Origin: Prorocentrum cordatum
Taxonomy: Eukaryota; Sar; Dinophyceae; Prorocentrales; Prorocentraceae
DNA: 64,000 nucleotides
NCBI GenBank assembly: GCA_963575745.1
Contig: CAUYUJ010007446.1
Location: 506,001 to 570,000 of the forward strand
Direction of reading: 5' to 3'
Under the pieces are notes generated by a model, which saw only the letters and a program-made list of their open reading frames with translations, was not told the DNA's origin and ran no database searches. Position 1 is the first letter of the stretch; each line of letters opens with the position of its first letter. Both the position numbers and the translations under genes were made by a program. Below are positions 54,411 through 64,000 of this stretch, in pieces.

Positions 54411-54436
54411 GTTCCAGAGCGTTCTGGAACGCTCTG
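54411..54436. other. Two overlapping perfect palindromes
   Basis: GTTCCAGA-GCG-T-TCTGGAAC-type pairing (54,411-54,430) and CAGAGCGTTC-TG-GAACGCTCTG (54,415-54,436) share bases, so only one hairpin can form at a time. The TTCnnGA / TTCnnGAA spacing also resembles a heat-shock element, but no gene adjoins. Confidence 0.6.
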
Positions 54437-54939
54437 AGAAGGCCGCGGCGCCCGAGACATCCTCCGGAGCCGCCGGATTGCAGAGATTCTCGGTTTATCT
54501 TCACCCGATGTTATCCTCGTCCTGGTTTCGCTTTACCCGTCCCTCAGGGCCTTCGCGCGCTGGCACGCGCGTCTTGCCGACTACTTCCGCCCAGGGCGGA
54601 GCTGCGGCGGCCCCGCTCCAGCACGCCGGCCCGCCGCGGCTCTCTGGGCGCGCCCGCCGGCGCCTGCGCGGGCCGCCGTCAGCTGCGTCACAGGGCCACG
54701 CCGCGACCCGCCGAGCAGGCCAGCAGCCGCGAGGCCGCGCGGCCGGCCGCAGTTGGCCGCGCGGCTGCGCCGGTGCGCCTGGGGCGCGGCGCCTTGGCCG
54801 GGGCGCCTTGGCCGCGGCGCCTCGGCTGCGCCGCTGCGCCGTGGCAGGCCGAGCCGCCGAAGCCCCGCGCTGGGCGGACGCCCGCCAGGGCCGCCGCTCG
54901 ATCGGCTCCGAGCGCCGCTGCCTCCACGGCTCTGGCGCG

Positions 54940-55440
54940 CGGCTCGGCGAGCGGCGCGGAGGGGGCAGCTCTGAGCAGCGAGGGCCCCGCGCCCTGGTCG
55001 TGCCTCGCGCACAATTTTCTCGAGTGGGGAATCGGCTACATGTTCGATTTAGCCCCACTTTGTTTTTTTGTCGGATCGACGTAATTTGCAGGAGTTCCGC
55101 GCGGATTTCTTGGATCGGCCTTGGGCCCCCCTGGCGGCGCCTCCAGCGCCGCCCTGGGCGCGCTCCGCGTGCCAGGGAAGGGGGGTCCAGCGCGGCGGCT
55201 CGGCGCGAGCCGCGGAGGGCAGCTCTGACAGCGAGGGCCCCACGCCCTGGTCGTGCCTCGCGCCCAGTGTGGCTCGAGTCAGTGAGGCTCGAGCTTCCAG
55301 CTGGGCTGGCTTTGAGGCTGGACTGACCACGCAACCGGTGCGAAGGCTTCGAGCCAGACAAGGCGGCAAAGAGCTTCGGCCCTCTCTCGCACCGCTCGTT
55401 CGGGCCCCGCGCCCCGGTCGTGCCTCGCCGCGCCTCTGCT
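54940..55440 (+). repeat. ~75-bp direct repeats, three copies
   Basis: CCTGGTCGTGCCTCGCGC with upstream GGGCAGCTCTGA..AGCGAGGGCCCC occurs at 54,944-55,023 and 55,199-55,276; a shorter third copy (CCCCGGTCGTGCCTCGC) is at about 55,394-55,436. The GC-rich ORFs across 54,540-55,440 on both strands are Arg/Ala/Pro-rich and unsupported. Confidence 0.6.
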
Positions 55441-55459
55441 CGCTGGTCCTTTCCCGCCG

Positions 55460-55879
55460 CTCGGCCTCCTCCTCCTCCTCCTTCACCTCCTCCTCCTCCT
55501 CCTCCTCCTCCTCCTCATCCTCCTCCTCCTCCTCCTCCTCCTCCTCCTCCTCCTCCTCCTCCTCTCTCCCTCCTTCCGGTACCGCGCCTCTGCCTCCTGC
55601 TCTCCGCTCCCCTTTGCTCTGGGAGGCTGCCATGGCAGTGTTTCACACTGGGCGCTTTCGCCCGATTTCCAGCCTTGGGACGCTCTCAGATTGATCTGGC
55701 TCGGGAAATGCTGCTGTTGTTGTTGCTGCTGGTGTGGTTGTTGTGGTTGTTGGTATTGTTGTAGTTGTTGTTGTTGCTGTTCGTGTTATTGTCGGTGTTG
55801 TTGTTGCTGTTGGTGTTGCTGCTGTTGTTGTTGATGGTGTTGCTGCTGATGATGTTGTTCTTGTTGTTGTTGTTGTTGC

Positions 55880-55916
<37 letters not shown>

Positions 55917-55923
55917 ATTGTTA

Positions 55924-55962
<39 letters not shown>

Positions 55963-55979
55963 TTGCTGTTGTTGTTGTT

Positions 55980-56010
<31 letters not shown>

Positions 56011-56033
56011 TTGTTGTTGTTGTTGAACATTAT
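55460..56033. repeat. (CTC)n then (TTG)n arrays
   Basis: 55,468-55,563 is (CTC)n; 55,705-56,033 is a long (TTG)n with GCT interruptions, translating to poly-Leu or poly-Val, and poly-Asn on the other strand. 55,565-55,700 has nothing recognised. Confidence 0.95.
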
Positions 56034-56740
56034 TTATTCTAAAGAATAATTATTGTTGGGACCCCTGGTGCGCGGCCCCCTCGCCGCGCCTAGGCCGCAG
56101 CACATTTTCATCATTTTCGTGAGGAAGTCTCAGGCAAAACGTGGGTGTCCGGATCCGGTTGTTTTGTTGTCCCCCGTTTTCCCTTGCAAAAAATAAGCTA
56201 AAGTGGACATTTCTTGTTCTAACATAACCAAACTTCAAGAATCCCTTGCAAAAAATAAGGTAAAGTGGACATTCGCGCGCGCAAGACGAAATCCTTCCAA
56301 AACCTTAGTTTTCGTAGCGATTTTAACATAAAAACATCAAAAAACCAATGGTTTTTCAAACAAAAATTGTCAAAATTTCATCCCGCGCGCTCTTGCGGAT
56401 TCGTAGGAAACCCAACACTTTTTAAACATTTCTGTCAAACGGGCTTTTGCGAGCAACTTTTTCGAACTTCTGCAACAACGGTTGCGCACCTGCCAGGGCC
56501 ATCATCCCTGTCAAATAATACCATGCGGGACACATTCGTTTTTTCTTCGCGCGCGCACGCCGTCGTCGTCGGCCGCGGGGCCCTGAATAGTAGCCACGGT
56601 CGTCCGCATGCCACGAAGTGAAGTGTCCGAACGTCATAGGGCGGGAAGCTGGGTGTGGGTGGTGGCGAAGAGTCGTTTGGAAATTTGGTAGAGCTTGAAC
56701 CGGCCCCCCCACAAAGTGGGGGTATTGCCCGCCTCCTATG
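56034..56740. other. AT-rich island with a 62-bp spaced direct repeat
   Basis: 56,140-56,470 is clearly AT-richer than the rest of the window (AAAACATCAAAAAACCAATG; TTGTCAAAATTTCATC). CCCTTGCAAAAAATAAG, followed by a base change and TAAAGTGGACAT, occurs at 56,181 and 56,243. Short ORFs have no recognised domain. Confidence 0.6.
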
Positions 56741-56785
56741 AAAACCCTGGCACTGGTGAGAACGGAGTGTCCCCACGTGCTAGTA

Positions 56786-56786
<1 letters not shown>

Positions 56787-56860
<74 letters not shown>

Positions 56861-57172
56861 ATTGATGTTGTTGTGTGCGTTGTTGTTGCTGTTGTTGTTG
56901 GTGGTGTTGTTAGTGTTGTTGCTGGTGTTCGTTATGGTGTTGTTGTTGTCGGTGTTGTTGTTGGTGGTGTTGTTTTTGTTGCTGTTGTTATTGTTCCCCA
57001 CATGTTTTGTGGGGTTCTGGTTTTCTTCCCTGCCGCGCCGCACCCGCGTCTCACACCTCCCCCCTCCCCTTCTCCTTCTCGCACAGCACAGCACAGCACG
57101 GCACGGCACGGCACGGCACAGCACAGCTCACCGCACAGTAGCACAGCACAGCACAGCACAGCACAGCATACC
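56787..57172. repeat. (TTG)n and (GCACA)n microsatellites
   Basis: (TTG)n runs from about 56,787 to 56,990, pure for about 75 bp at its start; (GCACA/GCACG)n lies at about 57,083-57,172. Confidence 0.95.
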
Positions 57173-57179
57173 ACACAGG

Positions 57180-58620
57180 GCATTCCTTCGACGCCACAGG
57201 GGGTGGGGGTGCGCAGAGGATGGTCCCTCAGCGCGGCCTCTATCCGTGACACGCTCGCAGATCGTGGCAGGCGTGGCACTTTCTCGACACCACAGGGGGT
57301 GGGGGTGCGCAGAGGGTGGTCCCTCAGCGCGGCCTCTATCCGTGACATGCTCGCAGATCGTGGCAGGCGTGGCATTTTCTCGAAGCCGCAGGGGGTGCGC
57401 AGAGGGTGGTCCCTCAGCGCGGCCTCTATCCGTGACACGCTCGCAGATCGTGGCAGGAGTGGCACTGTCTCGACACCACAGGGGGTGCGCAGAGGGTGGT
57501 CCCTCAGCGCGGCCTCTATCCGTGACACGCTCGCAAATCGTGGCAGGAGTGGCACTTTCTCGGCACCACAGGGGGTGTGCAGAGGGTGGTCCCTCAGCGC
57601 GGCCTCGCCTCTATCCGTGATTCGCTCGCAGATCGTGGCAGGAGTGGCATTTTCTCGACACCACAGGGGGTGCGCAGAGGGTGGTCCCTCAGCGCGGCCT
57701 CTATCGGTGACACGCTCGCAGATCGTGGCAGGAGTGGCACTTTCTCGACACCACAGGGGGTGCGCAGAGGGTGGTCCCTCAGCGCGGCCTCTATCCGTGA
57801 CACGCTCGCAGATCGTGGCAGTGGCACTTTCTCGACGCCACAGGGGGTGCGCAGAGGGTGGTCCCTCAGCGCGGCCTCTATCCGTGACACGCTCGCAGAT
57901 CGTGGCAGGAGTGGCACTTTCTCGACACCACAGGGGGTGGGGGTGCGCAGAGGGTGGTCCCTCAGCGCGGCCTGTATCCGTGACACGCTCGCAGATCGTG
58001 GAAGGCGTGGCCCTTTCTCGACGCCACAGGGGGTGCGCAGAGGGTGGTCCCTCAGCGCGGTCTCTATCCGTGACACGCTCGCAGATCGTGGCAGGAGTGG
58101 CACTGTCTCGACACCACAGGGGGTGCGCAGAGGGTGGTGGTCCCTCAGCGCGGCCTGTATCCGTGACACGCTCACAGATCGTGGCATGAGTGGCACATGC
58201 TCGACACCACAGGGGGTGCGCAGAGGGTGGTCCCTCAGCGCGGCCTCTATCCGTGACACGCTCGCAGATCTTGGCAGGAGTGGCACTTTCTCGACACCAC
58301 AGGGGGTGCGCAGAGGGTGGTCCCTCAGCGCGGCCTCGCCTCTATGCGTGACACGCTCGCAGATCGTGGCAGGAGTGGCATTTTCTCGACACCACAGGGG
58401 GTGCGCAGAGGGTGGTCCCTCAGCGCGGCCGCTATGCACGACGGTCGTCCAGGGCATAGCAGGCGTGGCACTTTCTCGACACCACAGGGGGTGCGCAGAG
58501 GGTGGTCCCTCACCGCGGCTGCTATGCACGACGGTCGTCCAGGGCATAGCAGGCGCGGCATTTTCTCGACACCATAGAGGCTGCGCAGGAGGTGGTCCCT
58601 CACCGCGGCCGCTGGCTGGC
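57180..58620. repeat. 90-bp minisatellite, about 16 units, open on both strands
   Basis: Unit: CACAGGGGGTGCGCAGAGGG, TGGTCCCTCAGCGCGGCCTC, TATCCGTGACACGCTCGCAG, ATCGTGGCAGGAGTGGCACT, TTCTCGACAC. Typical length is 90 bp; variants have +6 (GGGGTG), +5/6 (TCGCC) or -3. Because 90 is a multiple of three, it encodes a 30-aa repeat on the plus strand (VRRGWSLSAASIRDTLADRG...) and another on the minus strand (LPRSASVSRIEAALRDHPLR...). Those are the longest ORFs in the window (483 aa plus, 489 aa minus). Non-triplet variants break them, and no unique domain flanks them, so repeat is the primary call. Confidence 0.9.
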
Positions 58621-59000
58621 TCGAATCTGTCCTCGACGGAGGATAGAAGGCTAGGAAGAGGGAGGAGGTTCAAGCAATATGGCGTTGGATGACACATAGG
58701 GGAACATTCGCGACGAGGGCTGAGAACGCAGAATTGCACATATATGATAAACTTAAGCAAACACTCAATATTTAAGTTAAGTATGTGGGGTTCCTCGGTA
58801 GCGTAATTGTTGTTGCGATGTGTTGCGTATTGTTGGCAGCGTCGGATCTCAGGATCTGCCCCGCTCTCAGGGGGTCCCCTTCTGTGCCCCCCCTCCCCCG
58901 CTCCCCCATGGGGTCCCTCCCTCGCCCCCTCTCCCCTCCCCAGACCCACCTCCCCAGGCCCTAGACCTCCCCGCTCCACAGGCCCCCTCCCCTCAGAGGT

Positions 59001-59150
59001 GAAAGAAGGACGCACACTCACATGAATCCACGTTGGTTTCGGGAGTACGACTTGCGCGAACATTCATACCACGTGGCTGATATCGCGAATTGAGGGGCCG
59101 TATTCATGTATGTGGGTGAGCGAGTACGTCTTTTGTGGGCCCCCCCCAGT
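59001..59150 (+). mobile_element. Foldback repeat family C, copy 3
   Basis: Best-preserved copy: CTCACATGAATCCACGTTGG near the left end and GTATTCATGTATGTGGGTGA at the right are inverted. The centre GCGCGAACATTCATACCACG matches copies 1 and 2. 58,621-59,000 before it has no recognised gene. Confidence 0.6.
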
Positions 59151-59164
59151 CCCCGTACCCAGAC

Positions 59165-59345
59165 CACCTCGGGTCATGGCAAATATCAAGACGGAAGGCT
59201 GTTCGCTCTTTTCGGCTTCCGGAGCACTCGCCGGGCCCGGGACCGTCAACAAAGCGACTCCCGATAAAGAACGGTTTCGGGGAATGGGTCGAAGCCCTCG
59301 ACTTCTGGGGGTCGACGAGATGAAAAAGTCATGACGTCGGGGGGT
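59165..59345 (-). mobile_element. MITE-like repeat family B, copy 3
   Basis: Read on the minus strand: TGACTTTTTCATC, CGACCCCCAGAAGTCGAGGG, TTATCGGGAGTCGCTTTGTT, GACGGTCCCGGGCCCGGCGA and GGAAGCCGAAAAGAGCG, ending CATGACCCGAGG. ACC..C.CG.(G/T)CATG-type ends are inverted. 59,346-60,247 contains no recognised gene. Confidence 0.6.
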
Positions 59346-60247
59346 TGGGTCCCATGGCTCCCTCTTTGTCTCCGTCCTTCCTCGCCCCAGTCTGTCAGAC
59401 TCGCCCAGGCCCTCCCCCCGCGTCTTCCTGCCATCGTTGCCCTGGTCCCCGCCCCAGCCTTCTCCCTCCCAGGCCTCCGATGCTGAATGCTCTGTTGTAC
59501 TCGACTGCGGCCTGAGGCTCACGCCTCCCACCCCCAGGCCGGGCTTGCTGCCGCGGGGCCGCTTCCTGATGGCCCTGGGTCCCGATGCAGGCCTGCTGCC
59601 AAAGGCCGATGATGGGGCAGCAGAACGACCTGCGTGAGCTGATTATACAGGGTCACCAAGGGGTTCAGCGTGCCTTGCTTGTTTCGCGACGCCTTGTGCC
59701 CCGACGCCGCTGGCCCCCCTGCAGCCGCCGCGATCCCGCCGGCGTGGCCGGCCGCGCCTTTCGCTTGGGGCGTGACCCGTCCCCCTGAGCGGCCCCGCTC
59801 TGTCTCCTCCCCTCTTGCGGCCGTCGCTTCGTTCTCTTTCCCCCCTTCTTGCATTGCGGCACAATTCGCTCAACGGTGTCCCCCGTCCTGCCGCATGTCG
59901 CCAGCGCAGTGACTCTGCCTAGCCGCCGACGCAAGAAGTTTCGCGACGCCTGGAAGTACGGGGCCCCCAGAGATCCAAGGCTCCGACAAAAATTGGAGCG
60001 ACCAGCTTGGGGCTAGTTTCTGTCGATGGGGCCCTCCCACGAAGAATTGGCCCCAGAGAAATGGTCCAGACCTCCAGGGGCCCACGCATTGAAACCATTG
60101 GAGCTCTGGGTGTCTGAGCCTTCGCGGCGCCTGGACGTGCGGGGCTTTCTTGACGGACCAGCCGCACTTGGGGGAGTTGGGGTCCTGACGCACCCCCTGT
60201 GGGACCCCTCGGCTTCGGTGGCCCCCCTCGAGAGATCGGTGGTACAA

Positions 60248-60423
60248 TCCCAGGCATGCGACGTCTTCATTTTTTCAATACGGGGCCCCCGGAAGTTCAG
60301 TCCCTTTCCCTGGGACCGGCTTTTCATCGCGAGTCGTTTTTTGACGGTGCCGGCGCCCAGCGAGGGCCCACAGAGGCCGAAACCAACCAAACGAGTTCCC
60401 GTTCCTTGCGATCATGCCTGGGA
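60248..60423 (+). mobile_element. MITE-like repeat family B, copy 4, with perfect terminal repeats
   Basis: 176 bp bounded by perfect 11-bp inverted repeats TCCCAGGCATG and CATGCCTGGGA. Core TTTTCATCGCGAGTCGTTTT, TGACGGTGCCGG, CACAGAGGCCGAAACC matches the other copies. No ORF, no clear target duplication. Confidence 0.7.
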
Positions 60424-60675
60424 TGGGTCCCCCCAGCGGCGTGGGGAGCGCAGCTCCTCCACTGTGCGGCTGGTCGGTCCGCGCCCGCGCTCCTCCGTCT
60501 CGGTGTGGCTGGGGGTCGGGGCAGGCTTCCTGCGCCTCGGGCACGGCGGCCGCAGTACAGGCGCAGCAGGCCCGTGCGCGGGGGGACGCGGGGCGGCTAT
60601 ACGTAAGAGTGACGCTTGGTGCGGTTACACGGGGGTCCTCAGATCGACTACGCGTGAGAGTGACCCTTCACCAGA

Positions 60676-61179
60676 GTGACCTTGGTGCGGGTTCACCGGG
60701 GCCCCTGGAAAATGGCGCACCAAGGGTCAATTTTGCCTCGGGTCACTCTGACTAGTAGCCGACAGTGGGGAGAGGAGCACGGCGAGGGCGAGGACGAGGA
60801 GGGCGATGGCGACGTGGAGGGTGCTGCTGACAACGGCAAGAAGCACGGCGAGGGCGGCGACGAGGAGGAGGATGGCGACGTGGAGGGCGCTGCTGACGAC
60901 GGCGAGAAGCACAGCGAGGGCAACGCCGAGGAGAGCGATTGCGACGCGGTGGGCGATGAGGGCGACGATAAAGAGGACGGGGGCGACGACGGAGAGATGA
61001 CAGCGACGACGACAAGGGAGCATGATGAGGGTGTCGATGAGGGTGTGCGCGAGAACGAGATTGCGGATGAAGGGAATAGAGGCAGACGGAGGCAGACGAC
61101 CGTCGACAGTTCCGTCGACCCAGCTACACGCGTGAAGGTGTGGGCGCGTTGCGTCGGCCGGCTCGACGTCATGCGCTAG
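60676..61179 (+). CDS. Acidic 22-aa-repeat ORF (strand uncertain)
   Basis: On the plus strand a 167-codon ORF contains the repeat DGDVEGAADNGKKHGEGGDE, with a 66-bp period, then a charged tail (EGVRENEIADEGNRGRRRQT). On the minus strand the same DNA (60,727-61,497 frame) encodes a strongly hydrophobic repeat, HVAILLLVAALAVLLAVVSS, resembling several membrane helices after a Pro/Leu-rich start. In-frame 66-bp repeats fit either. No family is recognised on either strand, and a minisatellite without coding role is also possible. Upstream 60,424-60,675 holds nothing recognised. Confidence 0.25.
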   Translation: MTLVRVHRGPWKMAHQGSILPRVTLTSSRQWGEEHGEGEDEEGDGDVEGAADNGKKHGEGGDEEEDGDVEGAADDGEKHSEGNAEESDCDAVGDEGDDKEDGGDDGEMTATTTREHDEGVDEGVRENEIADEGNRGRRRQTTVDSSVDPATRVKVWARCVGRLDVMR

Positions 61180-62157
61180 CCGGGGCCAGGGATCTGGGGC
61201 GGGGAGAGCTGTGGATGCGGATGCTTCCCTGCGGGAGGGGCGGAGGAGGGGGAGGAGGAGACCGAGAAGGAGGAGGAGGAGGAGGAGGCGGAGGAGCAGG
61301 AGGAGCAGGAGGAGCAGGAGGAATGCGAGGGATGGGGGAGTGGGGGCAGGGATGGGGGGAGGAGGGAGAAGGAGGGTCGAGGAGGGACAAGGGCTGAGGG
61401 CCGCAGGGACGAAGGGTCTGAGAGGCAGGAGGTGGGGGGATGGGCAGGAGGAGGGGGGGGAAGCAGACCTGTTACAGTGAGCATGCAGTAGACACATCCA
61501 ACAAGAAGTCGGCCCACCAGCAGATGTGCCCCATGGAGGCTCTTATCCCCCGATTGCCCCAAGGACGCATGGAAACTCTTGGGCATCTCAGGACACTCAA
61601 AGGTCGACGAACAATGTGCCCCAACATGACTTATAGTGACCGTATGTGCTTACTGGTCTACGGGTAGAAGGGGTAGTGACTTGTGCGCGATGGAGTAGGC
61701 GGTCCCGCACGAGCCAAGCCAGGCGGAGCGAGCCCACAGATCACCCTGAGGACGGCAAGCTACATTACTGCGGCGCGCGTGCATTCGGGACCGAGGGGCA
61801 GCAAAACGAACAGGCTTGGGAGGGTGCGATGGAGCAGCGGCACGTGGTAAGTTGTAGGGCCGCCCGCCCCAGGTCCCGACCCTTGCACGGAGGTCCCCAG
61901 GGGTCCCCAGATGCCCCCGCGAACGCGTCCATAGGCCCTGGAGGCTCCCAGAGGCCCGAACACAGCAAAAAACGCAGCAACGATCGCCCCAAACGCACAT
62001 CCGAAATCCCTCTCCGATACTCGGAGGCCACACTTGGCACGCACAAGCTTCCCATATGGCAGCAGCGGCGCGCGGCGACTGCGGTGACCGCGAGCCGGCC
62101 GTGGCGCGAGGGGCGTATCTCGGCGGCGCGCCTGGGGGGGGGGGGAGAAGGAGCGGG
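61180..62157. other. Gene-free stretch
   Basis: 61,240-61,330 is GGA-rich; the remainder has overlapping short ORFs without domains. Confidence 0.4.
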
Positions 62158-62258
62158 TCTTCTCAAAAGCCCTCGCGCCTTCTGAGAAGTTTTCTGCGTC
62201 GTGGGGAAGGCTTCTAAAACTTTTCAGAAGGCAAGAGGCCTTCCGAGTTTTCTGAGAA
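62158..62258. repeat. Nested inverted repeat (hairpin)
   Basis: Inner arms GCCTTCTGAGAAGTTTT (62,177-62,193) and AAAACTTTTCAGAAGGC (62,216-62,232), with outer arms TTCTCAaAAG and TTTTCTGAGAA. Potential stem-loop of about 100 nt. 62,259-62,780 has nothing recognised. Confidence 0.7.
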
Positions 62259-62779
62259 TGCCCGCCCCGTGTCAGGCGCGCCGCCGAGCATCCGGCTTGC
62301 AAGGCCCGAGGTGCCTGCAAGAGTCGCTAGGAATGGACAGGCCGCTTCAAAGACCATGGTGCCTTGATCTCAGATCTCAGGCCATAAGTGGTATAATCAC
62401 AAACTTCCGGGGGCCCGTCCGGATTCATGTGGTGGGCGCAGGACTTCCCTCCCCCGCGCCCCGCCTCCGCGAGCCAGGGACGGGGTGTGTAGAAGGGGGT
62501 CGAGCGTTGACCCCAGAAGTCCGCACGGGCATCCGAAAGTTCCATGTGTATGTCATTGCTTGGCTCCTTACTTCGAGGGCTTGGCCCCTTCAAAGGCCAT
62601 GCACCCTGAAGCTTCTGAGAGGCGGGGGGGGGATCCCTCTCAGGAGTCTCGCCCCCCCCCCTGCCTGTGCACCTTCCATGAGCGCCACGACATTTCGGGG
62701 AGAAGCCGGAGGCAGAGGCGGAGGAGCTTGTGGAGGGCAGCTCCGCTTCAGACATGGGTGAACCAGAGGACTCCGATAC

Positions 62780-62884
62780 CGCTACTCCCCAGACCCAGCT
62801 GGACGACGACAGCGACGATGATTGTGACGGGGATGAGGATTACCATGAGGATGAGGATGACATTGAGGATGAGGATGATGATGT

Positions 62885-62934
<50 letters not shown>

Positions 62935-63765
62935 TTGCTGATGCTCATGCTGATGCTGATGCTGATGGTGCTGCTGATGTTGCAGCTGCTGCTGCTTTGT
63001 TGATGATGATAATGATGACGATGCTGATGATGATAATGATGATGATGATGATGATTATGATCATGATGATGAGTATGATGCGGATGATGATGACAAAGGC
63101 GATGACGATTATGAGGATGGTGGTCATGATTTGTATTACGATGGCGATGACGATTACGATAATGATGATGCTGCTGATGCTGGTGGTGATGATGATGGTG
63201 GTGCTGAAGGTGATGTGTGTGATGATGGTGCTGGTGATGATGATGATGATGATGATGATGATGTTGACGCTGCTGCTAATCATGGTGACGACGATGACGA
63301 CGACGAGGATGATGATGACGCTGTTGATGAAGAGGGTACTGTTGGTGATGATGACAGTGCTGCCGATATGGATGACGAGGAGGATGGGGATGAAGATGAG
63401 GATGATAGTGATGATGATGGTGCTGTTGCTGCCGCTGCTGGCGACGATGGTGATGATAATGTTGTTGAGTATGATGATGCTGATGATGATGATGATGATG
63501 GTGATGCTGATGATGATGCTGGTGGTGATGACGATGCTGATGACGACAACGATGATGATGATGATGATTGTGCTGCTGATGAGGATGATGATGTTGCTGC
63601 TGATGAGGATGATGATGACGATGACGATTGTGATGATGCTGATGACGATGATTATGATGATGCTGCTAATGATGATGCTGCTGCTGATGATGATGATGGT
63701 GATGATGATGCTGATGATGATGATGATTATATGGATGATGATGGTGATGGTGGTGATGATGATGA
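62780..63765. repeat. Long (GAT)n array
   Basis: Nearly 1 kb of GAT with GCT, GGT, GAC and GAG interruptions, like 24.7-25.3 kb. The Asp/Met or Ile/Ser ORFs through it are artefacts. 63,766-64,000 is GGAGGC-rich low complexity to the window end. Confidence 0.95.
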
Positions 63766-64000
63766 TGCCGTGAGGCGGAGGCAGAGGCGGAAGTGGAGGC
63801 GGAGGCGGAGGTGGAGGTGGAGGAGGAGGAGGAGGATGAGGAGGAGGCACGCGCGGGGAGGCGGAGGAAGAGGCGGAGGATCCACAGCGGGGTCGGAGGC
63901 GGCAGAAGGAGGAAGAGCAGCGGGGGAGGGCGGCGGCGAGGAATGGGAGGACGAGAGGGAGCAGCGGACGCGGTGTGGGGTGTGGGGTGGGAGGGGGGGC

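Noticed and set aside
56738-59063. ORFs of 483 and 489 aa on opposite strands as the main genes of the window
   Set aside because: They run through the 90-bp minisatellite and the (TTG)n array, have no unique domain, and exist on both strands because the repeat lacks stops. Kept as a finding, not as genes.

Overview
This window looks like nuclear DNA of a dinoflagellate. Three things support that. (1) A near-exact copy of the dinoflagellate trans-spliced leader lies at 14,972-14,993. (2) Two large decayed retroelements encode proteins of the types common in dinoflagellate genomes. (3) The DNA is very GC-rich, has low gene density, and is full of microsatellites and minisatellites. The genus cannot be read from the sequence; Prorocentrum, Polarella or Symbiodiniaceae are all possible. 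No rRNA, tRNA, snRNA or CRISPR array was recognised, and I see no confidently intact host gene.

Layout. 0-2.8 kb is GC/C-rich low-complexity DNA. 2.86-5.6 kb holds a frameshifted coding remnant of unknown family. 5.9-9.35 kb has minus-strand coding-like segments, including one with a polyglutamine N-terminus. 10.2 kb carries a 217-bp inverted-repeat element whose sister is at 50.3 kb. 11.8-13 kb is a degenerate ~30-bp repeat. 14.97-20.32 kb is a LINE-type retrotransposon that begins exactly with the spliced-leader relic: ORF1, then an apurinic endonuclease domain, reverse transcriptase and a C-terminal Cys/His motif. ORF2 is broken by frameshifts and lacks key catalytic residues. 24.4-25.3 kb is a huge (GAT)n array.

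25.4-31.8 kb is a tyrosine-recombinase retrotransposon (DIRS-like): a Cys-rich membrane ORF, Gag-like protein, reverse transcriptase, RNase H, tyrosine recombinase, and finally a cytosine-methyltransferase-like domain. It too is decayed; the methyltransferase has lost its catalytic Cys (PC to PY) and has a premature TAG. From 32 to 64 kb the window is mostly repeats: a 152-bp satellite (36.9-37.8 kb), a 15-bp satellite, three copies of a ~0.5-0.7-kb repeat (47.2-50.2 kb), 8-bp and 10-bp satellites (52.8-53.4 kb), a 90-bp minisatellite open in both directions (57.2-58.6 kb), small foldback element families, and long (TCC)n, (TTG)n, (GAC)n and (GAT)n tracts. A few broken or unrecognised coding segments (38.5-40.2, 50.7, 60.7 kb) lie between them.

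The recognisable biology is that of retroelements: one element copied from a trans-spliced mRNA, and another that carried its own integrase-like recombinase and a putative DNA methyltransferase. Very long ORFs inside simple repeats are treated as artefacts of stop-poor sequence.
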